Source: Bolinopsis microptera (taxonomy: Eukaryota > Ctenophora > Tentaculata > Lobata > Bolinopsidae). Taken from it: a stretch of 64,000 nt of DNA. Numbering within the stretch: position 1 is the first letter of the stretch; each line of letters begins with the position of its first letter. A program made the position numbers and the translations under genes. The notes under the pieces are model-generated. The model worked only from the letters and a program-made list of their open reading frames with translations. It did no database searches and was not told the DNA's origin. Below, in pieces: positions 35,511 to 49,300 of this stretch. The stretch spans positions 6,200,001 through 6,264,000 of the forward strand of contig NC_087074.1 of the NCBI RefSeq assembly GCF_026151205.1. Direction: 5' to 3'.

Positions 35511-35957
35511 GTACGAGATGCTCGGTAGAATCTGTTTGTAGCCCGCAAATTTCACGCTGTGCACGGTTCACCACACTCTGGTGTGTATTCTGACAACGTG
35601 TTATTGTCCTGCATCTGGTCACGGATTTATTAGGTTCTCAATAAAACTAATAATATTCCGGACGTTCCTGTCTTTTCAATCGTACTCGTAGATTTCTGAT
35701 TTCGTTTCTTCTATTTTTTTCAAAAATTTATTTTCCTTACACCGATTCGGTATTCTGATTTTGAACTTTTTAAAGCTTTGATGAGTTTGCTATTAGCATA
35801 CATTGGTCGCTAGCGTATAATACATTTGAGCGTTTGTTAGACTTCCCTCGAATAAAGAACCAGCTGTTTACCGCTGTGAGGTCTTTTCTATAATTTTTAT
35901 TTTTCAATCTTAATATAATACATGTCGTCGTTGTCTTTCGCTTGAGTAGCATTTGTA
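35511..35957. other. No gene seen
   Basis: AT-rich sequence; no exon or RNA gene supported. Confidence 0.4.
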
Positions 35958-36383
35958 CAGCCACAGCCGCAACCACAGCCGCAACCGCAACCGCAGCCAC
36001 AGCCACAGCCACAGCCACAGCCACAGCCACAGCCACAGCCACAGCCACAGCCACAGCCACAGCCACAGCCACAGCCACAGCCACAGCCACAGCCACAGCC
36101 ACAGCCACAGCCACAGCCACAGCCACAGCCACAGCCACAGCCACAGCCACAGCCACAGCCACAGCCACAGCCACAGCCACAGCCACAGCCACAGCCACAG
36201 CCACAGCCACAGCCACAGCCACAGCCACAGCCACAGCCACAGCCACAGCCACAGCCACAGCCACAGCCACAGCCACAGCCACAGCCACAGCCACAGCCAC
36301 AGCCACAGCCACAGCCACAGCCACAGCCACAGCCACAGCCACAGCCACAGCCACAGCCACAGCCACAGCCACAGCCACAGCCA
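35958..36383. repeat. (CCACAG)n hexanucleotide array
   Basis: About 65 uninterrupted copies of CCACAG from ~36000 to 36382, preceded by impure CCGCAA/CCGCAG units. All six frames are open over it, so the alanine-threonine, histidine-serine, leucine-tryptophan and alanine-valine repeats predicted from it are artefacts. Confidence 0.9.
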
Positions 36384-37539
36384 AAATACCAACAATTGAT
36401 TTGACAATTCGGGTTATTAGAATCAATTTTGGTTTGGAATTTTGTGGGGGTTTATACCTAATAGTCCCGAACCCATAAATTATGGGCCATAACACAGACC
36501 AAAATCGTGGAACGCTTAACCAGAACTCTCAGAGCCATGGATTACAGGTTTTTCGTAAACGACCCTTCCTCATAGAAGAAGTCACACTTCACAGGAGGCT
36601 CTTCCAGCAGGATTAGTGTCCGTTGATTGCCACTGAATCACCGAATGACTTTTTTCCAAGGACCGCAATCGAATGCGGAAATAAATGGCTGGCCTGAAGT
36701 GAGCCTTATTCGTTACCTGGGGACCTCAGGCTATTATGTTCATAATAGAGATTAGGCGGAATAGAGATTAGGCGGAATGACAGGCTGAGCGCGGCCCAGT
36801 AACTTATTCGTAGCGGTAATTATGAATGAGGAAACTGATAAGCTGCCTGTCACTGTATGCTCAATTACTGAATAAGATGACAGTGCAAACTACAATCAAT
36901 AGCAAGGCAGGTAACTAGGAAGCACAAGGGGTTCAGGTTGAGTGGAACGCGCAAGAATGTGCTGTTTACTTTACCAGGGACCGTGGTCAGAGATCATGCA
37001 GCAGTCGTATTGTTTACGGGATTTCTTGGCATAGTCACACTCCTCTTCAGGTCTACTGGCAGGAATGTAAAGTTAGAAACTGATACGCTACTTACACCAG
37101 CTCCTCACTGGCTCTCCTAGTCACGTGAGAGCTCCCTGATTGGCGGAGGCGCCCACGTGCACAGTCCCACCGACTTATCAGCATCATGCACCCCCGACAC
37201 CAAGTAACGTGACCTTAGTTTTAGAGCAATATTCTTATATCGCAAACCGAGTTATTGCTAAATTCATTTTTATTTTGCTTCGCCCCCTAACTAATGTCAG
37301 GTAAATAGATTACATAAAGTTGGCGTTTTCATTACTCAGTATTTTAAAGTAGCTACCACTCTCGTTTTACGCGATCCAGCGCTAACTGTAGTTCGTTACC
37401 GTTCCTTTTTTAAAACTTGACAACGGCTCTTTTTAGATATTACCCTTCAGGCTTACTTTGCATAGTTCTGTCTTGACTTTCGGGAGTGGTCATACTCACA
37501 AAAGTGTACGTTTTGGTAACGCTCAATCCGTATCCTTGG
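36384..37539. other. No gene seen
   Basis: Mixed sequence with a short direct repeat at ~36750 (AATAGAGATTAGGCGG twice) and CACGTG-type sites at ~37121 and ~37154. No exon supported. Confidence 0.4.
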
Positions 37540-37792
37540 TGACGCAAATAAAGTCACCTTGGTGATTTGTGCATTAAGTAATCTTGGTGATTTGAATTAA
37601 GTGATCTTGGTGGCGTGTATTGAGTTACCTTGGTGACGTACATTGAGTTGCCTTGGTGACGTACATTGAGTTGCCTTGGTGAAGTACATTGAGTTACCTC
37701 GGTGACGTACATTGAGTTACCTTGGTGACGTACATTGAGTTACCTCGGTGACGTATATTGAGTTACCTTGGTGACGTGATTGAGTTACCTAG
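37540..37792. repeat. 23-bp minisatellite containing GTGACGTAC
   Basis: About ten copies of a unit GTGACGTACATTGAGTTACC plus TTG, less regular at the left end. The 9-mer GTGACGTAC also occurs in reverse complement in nearly every unit of the unrelated 33-bp array. Confidence 0.85.
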
Positions 37793-38460
37793 ATTAAGTA
37801 AACAAAATTATACTTTGGTTTAACAGATAGTTCGTAAAGTACACTCAGTAATCTTGGACGCAAACTCCCGAGCCAGAAGGACGATATCAGAGATGTAATT
37901 TTGATTATTGCCGAAGAACCGTACGGAAGGATTCTGTCCGAAGGCACGCCATTCTTTATAACTCTAATTTTTACACACCATTTCAATTCCCTCTAATTTC
38001 TCGACTTTCTTCAGCCTGCAACTATTCAACTGTCCTCAATGATGTTTCAGTTTTCTGAATGTTAAGCTTTTTCTGGGTCTTCTGTTTTCTGGATCTGCAT
38101 CTGTAGCACCATTAAAAGTTTGAAAAACATTCCATATCGGCTATAATAATTGTAGTGACTGATTTTTAAGCTTCCCTCCCGTCCACCACTGACATAAAGT
38201 TTACTAATGAAGGGTGAACTCTGTGTTCTGTAAAACTGTTCATTATGTATCACACTACTGCACAGCCAGCATGATTTTGTCAGAGATTAATTCTTAAATT
38301 GATGACTCATTCAGCTCGATCTTATGAAGTTATGAGTGGTTAATACTTATTATCCACTTTTGTTGGTGATGAACCTCCAACCTGCACCGCTAGCTGGTGT
38401 TTTCAACACTGACACCAGGAACCTGTTCACGAGAGGACTATGAGCTGGTTTTGTTAAAGA
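37793..38460. other. No supported gene
   Basis: Short minus-strand open stretches are present (~37789-37986, ~38062-38253), but none has a convincing pair of splice sites. Confidence 0.35.
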
Positions 38461-38758
38461 TTATTTGCACACTGCATGTCCAGTGTTTGGATACACAGCA
38501 TCACTTGTTGGAGACAGAGGAAAAAGACAGCAGTTTACTACGTGGCCTGACATGAGTGTGGCATAAGTGTCAGGTTGAGGCAGGTAATCTGAGAGCAGCC
38601 TACAAAAGCACTCATCGACTCCGAGGGATTTCAGAGGAACTGTTTGCAGTCGCATGGTCTCCTGATCGGGCTGGTAAACTTTAAACCCCAATACAACCTG
38701 TCCACTCGTATCATCACTAGTCACCTGAATCTGGACTGAAGCTTCTGCCCCCGTGCAT
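38461..38758 (-). CDS. Candidate terminal exon of an unknown minus-strand gene
   Basis: An open frame of about 99 codons follows an acceptor AATCTAG| (plus 38759-38765) and ends at TAA (38461-38463). Composition is protein-like (EASVQIQVTSDDTSGQVVLG, DECFCRLLSDYLPQPD). No upstream exon was joined. I do not recognise the family; it may be a true 3' exon or a fortuitous ORF in the Pax upstream region. Confidence 0.35.
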
Positions 38759-38765
38759 CTAGATT

Positions 38766-40346
38766 AGGAAGAAAGTGTAACATTATCTGGTTTAATCGCT
38801 CACTATCAGGCAGCTGATTAGTGGACCATGCCCTTGTTGAGATTATTAATTGTAAGTATTTAGCAGCTTACCAGTACAATATATCTATCAGAGGCCTTGG
38901 AGAGCTATGAGCCCTGAACCAGGCCGATAAGTGTGGTGTGTAGCGAGTTAGGAAACTTATCACGTGACATGTTATAAACCAATCAGAGCGAGGAAATAGA
39001 GCACGTGGTCGGTAGTGAAGGGAAGGTGTCTGCCCCTAACCACTGAGTCTAGATCGCAGACCCAGACTCCCCCAAGTATGGGCTGGTTCCATACCTTCCC
39101 TCATACTGTCGGTATATCGCTTACTTCTTGGCGAACACTTTCCTTACCCCTTCTCCGGTCCCTCTCCCCTTCACTTGTCGTCCTTGTGTCTTGTCTGCTG
39201 TTTCTGTGCCGTATATCCCTGACGTTGACAGTGTCATATCTTCACTAACTGAGCCCGCCCACAGGGGATTGCCGAGCGTCTAGGAATCACAACGACCACG
39301 CCAAAGGTAATTTAATTTCATTAATACAGTAATAGAGCCCTCTAACTCAATTAATCCTAAATTTCGAATAACAGGGGCACGAGCGTCCCGGAGTAGCGAT
39401 GCTCCTTCATAAAACAATACAATGTAATGTCCGGTCTGAGGAGCAGAGGTAAAATCCTTTACCAAAGCGATTGAGACAGAGTAACAATGCTGAGAGTTTT
39501 GTTTCGGTGTATTTAGAATCACGTTTTAAGGTAGACCCGGGGCCTGGAAGCTACCGGAAAGTTGGTTAATCCTGCTCGATGTCGGCAAGAATCAAACGAA
39601 ACAGTTCGGCATGTTTCTATTAGCACATTAGCGACTGGGGCTAGGAACAATGGTCGCTCTGCTAAGGACCGCCTATTGAGTGATAAGTATCACCGACAAT
39701 ACCAGTAACCCTAGCCTCCCAAGCCCTCCGAGATAAGACACCGTGAAACTGTTGCCCTAGCTCAATCGCTCAATCACGTGATATCGCCGAACTCTCCTAT
39801 TTGCTGATTACCGGCACGTGACGTCAACACCGCGTGCCGATTGGCTGATTAGAGCAGGCAATGCTGACTCTTAGTCACGGTCCATTGAACGGCACCAGCC
39901 AATATTATGTGTCATTTGAGATTGTAAATGTCTTACACGTTCGAAATTGAGTATAATTATTATTATGTTCCATCTGCGGTGTAGCGAAATGTTCGACTCC
40001 CCTCGCTAATTTGGATGCTGGGTAGGGTTTGATTAGAAAATTCTATTTGTACGTGCAAAATTTTAAACTTAAGATTTTTGCTGCTTAAACTTTCTCCCGA
40101 TATTAAGCTAAATTCTAGCTATGTTCTCCGGTTTATTTTGTTTTTACTTGACGTAGCCTTATCTTACCTGCGGCTGTAGGAACCGACAAGATATCGGGTG
40201 ACGACCAATTTTGTCCTTGTCGGGCCCGGAAATGTTTTTGGTTAGGTTATTTCCGGGGGAAGTAAGCATGAACCTGCCACACAGTTTCCAAACCGCCATT
40301 GAAGTTGGCTCTTATAGTTCTCTTTTCAAAATCTTGCTGTTTCTAG
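38766..40346. other. Region upstream of the Pax paired-domain exons
   Basis: Contains CACGTG sites (~38957, 39001, 39775, 39815) and one possible small plus-strand exon (39265-39306, ag|GGGATTGCC...CCAAAG|GTAATT, encoding IAERLGITTTTPK) that I could not connect in phase. The Pax start codon may lie here or farther upstream. Confidence 0.3.
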
Positions 40347-43300
40347 TCATGATCAATTCGCAGATAATAGACGTATTGGAGTGAATCAACTAGGAGGTTC
40401 TTTTAAAAACGGACGACCCTTGCCGGAGGACATCAGAAAGAGAATCGTCGATCTGGCTCACTTCGGAGTTAGACCTTGTGATATCAGGTCAGTCTCCATA
40501 GTTAACAAGGTTACCATAGGTTACAAACCATAGAACCTTGTGATATCAGGTGACAGGTCAGTCTCCAAGATTACAAACCATAGAACCTTGTGATATCAGG
40601 TCAGTCTCCAAGGTTACAAACCATAGAACCTTGTGATATCAGGTGACAGGTCAGTCTCCAAGTTTACAAACCATAGAACCTTGTGATATCAGGTCAGTCT
40701 TCAAGTTTACAAACCATAGAACCTTGTGATATCAGGTCAGTCTCCAAGGTTACAAACCATAGAACCTTGTGATATCAGGTCAGTCTCCAAGGTTACAAAC
40801 CATAGAACCTTGTGATATCAGGTCAGTGTCCAAGGTTACAAACCATAGAACTTTGTGATATCAGGTCAGTCTCCAAGGTTACAAACCATAGAACCTTGTG
40901 ATATCAGGTCAGTCTCCAAGGTTACAAACCATAGAACCTTGTGATATCAGGTCAGTCTCCAAGGTTACAAACCATAGAACCTTGTGATATCAGGATTCAG
41001 GTCAGTCTCCAAGGTTACAAACCATAGAACCTTGTGATATCAGGTCAGTCTCCAAGGTTACAAACCATAGAACCTTGTGATATCAGGTCAGTCTCCAAAG
41101 TTACAAACCATAGAACCTTGTGATATCAGGTTAGTGTCCAAGGTTACAAACTATAGAACCTTGTGATATCAGGTCAGTCTCCAAGGTTACAAACCATAGA
41201 ACTTTGTGATATCATGTCAGTGTCCAAGATTAAAAACCATAGAACCTTGTGATATCAGGTCAGTCTCCAAGGTTACAAACCATAGAACCTTGTGATATCA
41301 GGTCAGTCTCCAAGGTTACAAACCATACAACTTTTCATTAAGTAAACCTTACCCCCCAAACATCAGGTTAAATCGTGCACCCTATATAATAAGTGATATT
41401 TTCGAACCATGTGCATTTATGATTCTCTTTCATCACCCTTCCACGGCTGCCAAGCACGGTTTTGCGGAGTTTGACTTTAACTGAAAGATTGTGTTATAAC
41501 GTCATAAAATTCTGCGAGACTTTCACAATGCACCAAACGTTAACAACGGTTCACTCGCGCGCGAGGTGCAACCAAATTCACTTGTCACTATCTTTCTTAT
41601 CTTTTTTCTTCGCTTCTTCTTAGTTCTTTCACCTTGACTCTAATCTCAAAATTAACAGTACTGTGCTTAAATTGTATCATGTCAAACTGTTATTGTGATG
41701 ACTTGTTCTCGTGGTAACTTATTATCGTGGTAACTTGTTGCCGTGGTAACTTGTTGTCGTGGTAACTTATTATTGTGGTAACTTGTTATCGTGGTAACTT
41801 GTTATTGTGGTATCTTGTTGTCGTGATAACTTGTTGTCGTGATAACTTGCTGTCATGGTAACTTTTTGTTATTGAAACTTGTCGTTATAGTAATTTATTC
41901 TCGTGGTAATTTGATATTATAGCTTTTTAGTAACTACTTATATCCCACAGTCGACAGTTAAGAGTGAGTCACGGTTGTGTTAGCAAGATTCTCGGCCGGT
42001 ACTCAGACACAGGTAAAACTTTAAGAATAACTATTCCGTGACACAGAAACGTTTTTCCAATTATTCACTGCAGTAAAAATTAATATATAAGTTGAGAACA
42101 GTGACGCTCTCCGCTCTGGATGTATCTATCCTTATTGTCCAACATTGAATCATTTCGCCCGAACCTCAAACAATTCACCATTTTACTCTTGAATTGAATG
42201 AAATTCAAATTAAGTGAGTTACAGAGCCTGATGTTCCCAACTTCGCCACTGAGAAGCGCCCTACATTTTACCTCTTTATTGGATTTTAATCAAGAAAACC
42301 TGATTTTGATCCCCTCTAATCGAATAATGTTACTTGGCGCACAGAGATTGCCGAGTTGTAATTGAGAGAGTGCAGACCACTGCTCCACTACTTTGAAAAT
42401 CAACAGTGGAATAAACCCTCAGTAATTGAGTTTAGACTTAATAGGATGGCCGAAATCACGTCCGCTCAAGTATTGAATTATCCGAGCAGAACCAAACAAT
42501 ATTTAATCGTATCCCAACATAAAAAGTTTAATGATGAAAAACAGGTTTTGGAGGCAGTCATGAGTTAATTTTGGGGGATGGGATATAACCTGATTAGATG
42601 TGGCCGAAAATGTCGTTAAAATAATCTTCACTTCAGGGTCCATACTCCCAGGGAACATTGGAGGGAGCAAACCCAAAGTGGCAACTCCAGAAGTAGTGGC
42701 CATTATCAGGTGACATTTAGTTGTCATGGCGACTAATTACTAATTAGTTGTCATGTTGACTGACTAGTTGTCATGTTGACTAATTAGCTGTCATGGTGAC
42801 TAAGTACTGGTTATTTGTATGTTAATTATTTGTCATGGTATAAGTAATTGTCATTGTAATATTTTTATTCATAAAATTATTGGAAAATAGATCTTGAAAA
42901 CTCTTCTGAATGTAATAATTTCCAACATTACTAAGTAATTAGTCATTATAGTAACCCCTAGTAACCATAGTAACCCCCTCAGTGAGTACAAGAGAAGGAA
43001 CCCGAGTATGTTTGCTTGGGAGATAAGGGACCGATTGCTTATGGACGGTATGCCAGCCAACAAGGTGAGATAGTGTTTTTCGAGAGTGCACCGAATATGG
43101 TACACTAGGATGGTACACTATCTGAACCGGTACTTGATTATTCAACTATAGCCTGGATTATTGTCTAGCAGTTATAATATATTATGATAAAACTTTGTGA
43201 ACTTACTGAAATACTAAAAGACAAAGGTAAAGCAATGAGAAGTAAGTGCTAAATAGATTGTCACTTATTTGAGTGGGGAGGCGGTATCTTGGATTGTGAA

Positions 43301-46300
43301 ACCGGTTTGCGTGGTTCATGAGTCTTTGAGAACACCATATTTTAGAGCATTATTGGGTTTCAGCCCTTTGTTAACATCAACCAGATGTTAGTTATCATTC
43401 TAAAGAGGCCTGATTTAGTTAGCACAGGACCGGCATATTAGCAGACTATTTCCCCCGGCACGAGTATAGAGGGGATCGTTACGATTCTATTAAAACATGT
43501 CTTCGTGATACGACTGTAACACAAGGTATCTAGATACGCCCCTACAATCTACATGCTATAGAATTGGTAGTTTTTTAGAAATTGCCAGTCAGCCAATCAA
43601 AATACACAAAAAAATCAATCCTATCATTACCGGACCATTTTAATTGATTCTACACGGCCACAAATACGTTAAGTAAAGTAAGAGTTCCTAGCCTTTCGAG
43701 TAGAAATACCGCTAGATCTTCTGTTATTATTATCAGATATCTCAACCACCAATTCTGTATCGTTGTACTGTAGAATATAGACACTTCCCAATTTAACTTA
43801 GATTTCAGCGTATTTTCAGACCTATACCAGATTACATTATACTTTAGAGTATTAAAATATAGAGAGTATCTTACGACCAAGATACGACTTCAACATAGAT
43901 AGGACTGATCCTAGATACACCAACATTTGCAGATATGAATAATATTATTAATTTCTGCCTAGTGCGGCACAGGTATCCAATAGAGCAATAGTTCGATCTT
44001 ATCATGTTACAATTTACTATATTGATAATCGCAACATCTCGCCTCCCCAGAGCCCTATTAAATGGACACGTGAGAGGTGGTGATGTGGGGACCAGTGACT
44101 GAACCTGGCTCTGTCACGTGACATACCCTCCACCTATCACTCAGCTACCCTGGCCAAGGAATCACATGGAAAATTAGCAGCAAAAAGTGGGGGGCCACCT
44201 GGTCCAGGGGGGCTGGTGGGGAGGGAGGTTTCGGTCTGTTGGTGCACATCATCAGTATAAGAGAGGGGGACAAGAGGGGGATAAGAGAAGAGGGGGACAT
44301 TAACAGCTGCACTAACGACAACTCACTTCACCTGTCATGGGAACATATTATTATAATGTGTGCAGACAGAGTGAGGAACACGGCTACTAAACACATTGTC
44401 CACCAAGTAGAGCAAGTACCTAGTGACCATGTTCTGTAAACTGCTTTCAGTTCAATAGTGGCACCTGTCTGGACCTCTACAAATCGAGCACATTAACTTA
44501 ATAGTCGCCCCACCTGCACCCTACTCTATTGTTCACATTTCGGAGGAGGAGGAGTCCATTAAATATCATTTAAATTCGGTATACCTTATTGGAAGGGCAG
44601 TCCTTGAATTGGTCTTGACATTTGACAATGTACCGGTATTATAGACTTAGACATGTTGTTAAGGTGACTGGCCGGTTCGACGATAATATTTCTCTAAGAC
44701 GAGTAACAAGTCCCCAAAGATGTGTCTCTAGAATTTAACAATGTTTAAAGTTAGCCTGTCTACGAGAATCTTACAGAATCTTCTCAATCGGAGCTCAGGG
44801 CATTTCTAATTGCGAAGCTGGATTAGAGCTGCTACATCACCTAAGTTTTCCAACCAGTTTCTCCTAAAAGGGGTACAAATAATGTCCCACATTCCCGGCA
44901 GAAGGGTGAGAGATCGAATTCCCTGTAGATTAACAAGCCACTTGTATGTGGGGGAAGGAGCGCGATGTGGCAGGGCTATTCTACCTGATTAGATCAGTAT
45001 TACACCCGGTGAGGAGGGAGTGAGCCAGGTTCCCCTGCTCAGATGCCAGTACTACACGGACAGGGTCCTTATAACGCTTACTTCACTCTCAACCGCATAC
45101 CTCGCAATCAAACACAGCTTCTCAGTGCTGCACTTAGCACACAAAATTACAAAATTACTGTCGATTTTAAGTCATCCTAATTTGATTACAAGAATTGCCA
45201 TAATAATAGGCTAGGTATTGATTTTGTGTGTGAGTGAGTGGTGCAGGGCAACTCACGATAACAATGGATAGGGCCCCACAGATCAGCCCTGAGACTCCCA
45301 ACCAATTTACACCTAGTTTCACTTCAAGAAGTGGTCAGGGTATCACGTTTACCTGCCTCTTTAGTCTAGTCCCCGCATCATGCTTAGACCCGCCAATCGT
45401 TCATATCAATTTACACGGTTCTTCTGACAGGAAAACCCAGGGTTAAACAATACCTCCCTTCGTAAGTTGAGGACTTACAATCCGTCCTAATTTTAGATAT
45501 GATCTCGGAGCTCACAATTATAACTTCTCTTATGTGTTACATTTACTGGGAACGTGTCTACCGCAATAGAATTAGGAATGTCGAGCTAAAACAATTACGA
45601 TGAATTGCAAAGAAAAGTTTCATTTTCTTCTTCTACAAAATAAAAGATCACTAAAAGTAGTCGATACAACCATTTGAATCGAAGGGAGAAAATAGATAAG
45701 ACTATTGAGGGGAGGAAGTAGAGGCAAAGAATGTGGGGAGAAAGAGTTAAGGGGCGAGATAATGCTGAGCCAGCAAAAATATAGGACAAAGTAAACTTAG
45801 AAAACGAAAAATAACGTTCACCAAAATGACTTGTTGTGGAAAAAAAGGGAAAAAAAAGGCAAATTACAAATAAAAGAGAGAGGACTAGAGAAAGTGTACC
45901 GATGAGACGAAGAAGAGAACTAGAAGAAAGGAAAGTGAGGGTTGAGTAGGAGGTGTGAAGAGTTACTCCAATTTACTGGTGGTTTGGTTTTGTCAGTAAC
46001 AGGGCCCCTAAGTAGCTAGATACCCTCCCAGAATTACAATCACACTCGCCTCCCTCCCTAACAGGGCTTAGTGTCATTGATACGTCGTGTAGCTGACAAG
46101 TCTTCTCAATTAGCGTGGTTACCGACTAGTACCCTCCTTAGTTACCTCGCTCTCTCCTCCTCTCACCTTAACTCACCTCAATAACTATCCGCTGTATTGT
46201 TAAATTACTGTCTTTATTGTCCTACTAACTTTTAGAAAACTGCATTAAACAGCTTTATGAAAGACGTTAATCGGATGACAATTTACCGCTTAACTTTAAG

Positions 46301-49300
46301 ATAATTGCAATTGTTGGATCAGTGTGTGATCCGGGTGTTCATCATAAGTAGAATATATTTATTTTCGTTTATTAACTTTTATAGATTAGTTTAATTCCGA
46401 TAGTCAAAGAATTATTCTTTGACTGCTAAATTAGGGGAAGAATTATTGCAATTAAAAACTCCTTTGATCGAATTTGATTACTAGACACGAGGCCGTTACG
46501 GAACCAACATGTCACCATACCTTTCACTACTGAGATATTAACATTTGTTTCCTGATACAGGTGCCAAGTGCTAGTACGATCAACCGAATCCTACGGAACA
46601 AAGTAACGGAAACTGTCCGACCTAAAACTGAAACACCTGATCTCAAGCTTAAAGCTGAGCCGGAGGTGAGATTGTTTACGGAGGTCCGACCTCTGGGCCA
46701 TTTTCATTAATAATCCTAAGCATAACCTGAACTTACCAGGAATTGTATGGTCCGGGAATTAAGGGAGTTTCATGAATACAATTCTAAATTGGGGCTGTGT
46801 GAGTTAACTATGTATTATGTAGGAATAGAACGTTAATTCTTTGTTATCGACAAACAATTACCCTACAAATTTTATATTCTTATTTAGCTGAATATAAACC
46901 TAACGGTTGGAACCCTCAGGAGTGTCCACAACAGTCCTTCACGATACCCCCAAACATAATGGGACAGGTTCCTACTAACTTCAACAGAGCCACTGATTTC
47001 AACCCTTTCTTAGCAACAGGTAAACATCACCAACCCTTTCTTAGCAACAGGTAAACATCACCAAACCCTAAAGTATGGGGCGTGTTTTTACAGTTCGGAA
47101 ACATTACAACACAAATTTAAACCAAGATAATCTTACATATCCGGGTGGCTTAATCTCTACTTTGATAACGGGGTCTAACCTTTCAAAAGTATTTTATTAA
47201 ATCCTGTTTCCCGGTACGCTAGCGTACCGACTACCGAGCGTACCCACTTTTGAGTGGTATAAGGACGGGGTTCTTATCTCTACCATGATAACGTATACTT
47301 TCTCACTAACACTTTAGTGATGAGTGAGTATTAGTTATGAGGTAACTCCCAACCCACCGCTTCGGCGGGTAGTTGATACACCTTTCACAAGCAAGAGCCA
47401 CTTTGGTCTACTTGCTGTGATGTGTCTCAGCAACATGGGTTGGGGGTCCCCCCTTTAAAAAATATTAGTTATGAGGTTATAAAGCAGTACCATTACAGAA
47501 GTGAGGAAGCGACCACGCAGACACAGGAGTGTCGGGGGCTGTGTTTACTCTTACAACAGATCAGAGTCAGATCCTTACAACCGTGTAAAGGTAAGTTATA
47601 ATACTACTACTACTACTACTACTATGTCGGAACTAAGTCCGATCTACGCCAGATAACCCCCTCCATGTATCCCTGTCCCGCATCAGGGTTCGCAGTTCCT
47701 CTTTAGATTTTGTCCCAACTTCCTTCAGTATTCAGTAACATAGACAAGTAGCTTTGTCTTGGTCGGCCTTGCTGTGCTCTACCGTGCGTAGGTTCCCATA
47801 AGACTAAATCACTGGCAAGTAGCTCAGGATGTCGGATGCAGTGTAATAATACTTATAAGCTTATAGTGGCAGCCTGGCAGATATAGCTGTCTTGCAGCCT
47901 GACGTTGATATAGCTGCCTGGCAGTCTAGGACTGATATAGCTGTTTTACATCCTTACCGATATAGCTGCCCGACCAGAAATCTTAGCATACATAGATTTA
48001 AAACCGTTTTGATGTTCGCTACCTTGGTGGTTTCAGCGTAAATAATATCGGTAATATAGGCATGGTATTGGGAATATATTTATGTAGCTCTAGATAGTGA
48101 GATGAGTTTTGGCCGGGCCCAGAATGGAGCCAGCGTGACGTCACGAGTCACGTTCCGGGTCACGTGGCCTTTAAGTAGCGGCTCTAAGGAACAGATAAGG
48201 TTTCAGGATCGGGACTTTGCTCGCTGATAATTGCCAGACATATGCACTTAACTAGAAGTCAATGCTGCCCCGTGATGTAAAGATATGTAAAGGGTAGGTT
48301 ACATACCAGAGGATAAGCCAGCTATATAAGTGGCTATATCAGCTACTAGTTGTATCTAGCTACTTGCTACATTTCACTTGGTTACTTAACTGCAGCTACC
48401 TGGGTAACTAATTACTGACAACGTTGCTCTGTTCTAATGTTCGGCTGCTGATTGGTGTTTATGAAGTATAATCAGTGCTAACATCAGCTGATTGGTGTTT
48501 ATGAAGTATAATGAGTGCTAACATCAGCTGGAAGTAACAGGCTTCACGGATATAACACAGTAACTATCTCTAGGTCAAATGAAGCGGAAGTTATCTTGAG
48601 CGTTTTGTCAAAACTGATTTATAAAGCAGTTTATATAAATATAAACTAAAATAAATAGAAATTCTAACATATAAGGAATTACTTTGAGAATGTTGAAGCA
48701 TGAAATTAGATATCTACACTTACACAAATCAATAAATCACTCGATCAAACTTACAAAAAAGTTGGAAACTTAGTGACAAATTGAAACTGGTAAATTTGGC
48801 AATGCTCTTGAAGAAAAAAGTTTGAAGCAACAAAACACTGTAAGGGAAGCTGAGAAGTATTAGACCAATAAAGATGAACGTCACGTAACGAGTTGGTAGA
48901 GCAACCTGTCAATCAAATTGACATTAAGAAAACCGAGGGTAACCCCTTCCCGTGAGTTTATGACTAACTGCTCGAATCAAAGATAATACCCGCCATGATT
49001 TGTTCACTAAAAAGATGAGAAAGAAAAGTTACTGTCGGTGGCAATGCTCAGCCCAAAGGATGCAATCACTGGAAGTAACATTTAGTCAGCGCAGTCAAGC
49101 AGAAAGGTAAAGTTCACTGATCCATTTCCAGGACTTTAGGCGGTGGACTCACAAGAAACCGCCTACTCGCCAGAGACAAATCGCCCGATATGAGAGGTAT
49201 CGGTGCGGTTTGGAGAAGCTACACAACGGAAGAGGGAGAGTGAGCTAGGAAGTGAGGAGGAGGAGAGCTGACCCTGTTTCCATCAGACCGTGTCACGGCC

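Noticed and set aside
35770-36495. ORFs of alternating Ala-Val, Leu-Trp, Ala-Thr or His-Ser
   Set aside because: All come from the (CCACAG)n array, which is open in every frame.
39280-39522. Minus-strand 80-codon ORF upstream of Pax
   Set aside because: No acceptor/donor pair or family match, and it overlaps a possible plus-strand exon; could not be supported.
42362-42568. 68-codon ORF in a Pax intron
   Set aside because: No splice sites in a matching phase, and the known paired-domain exons on either side join without it.
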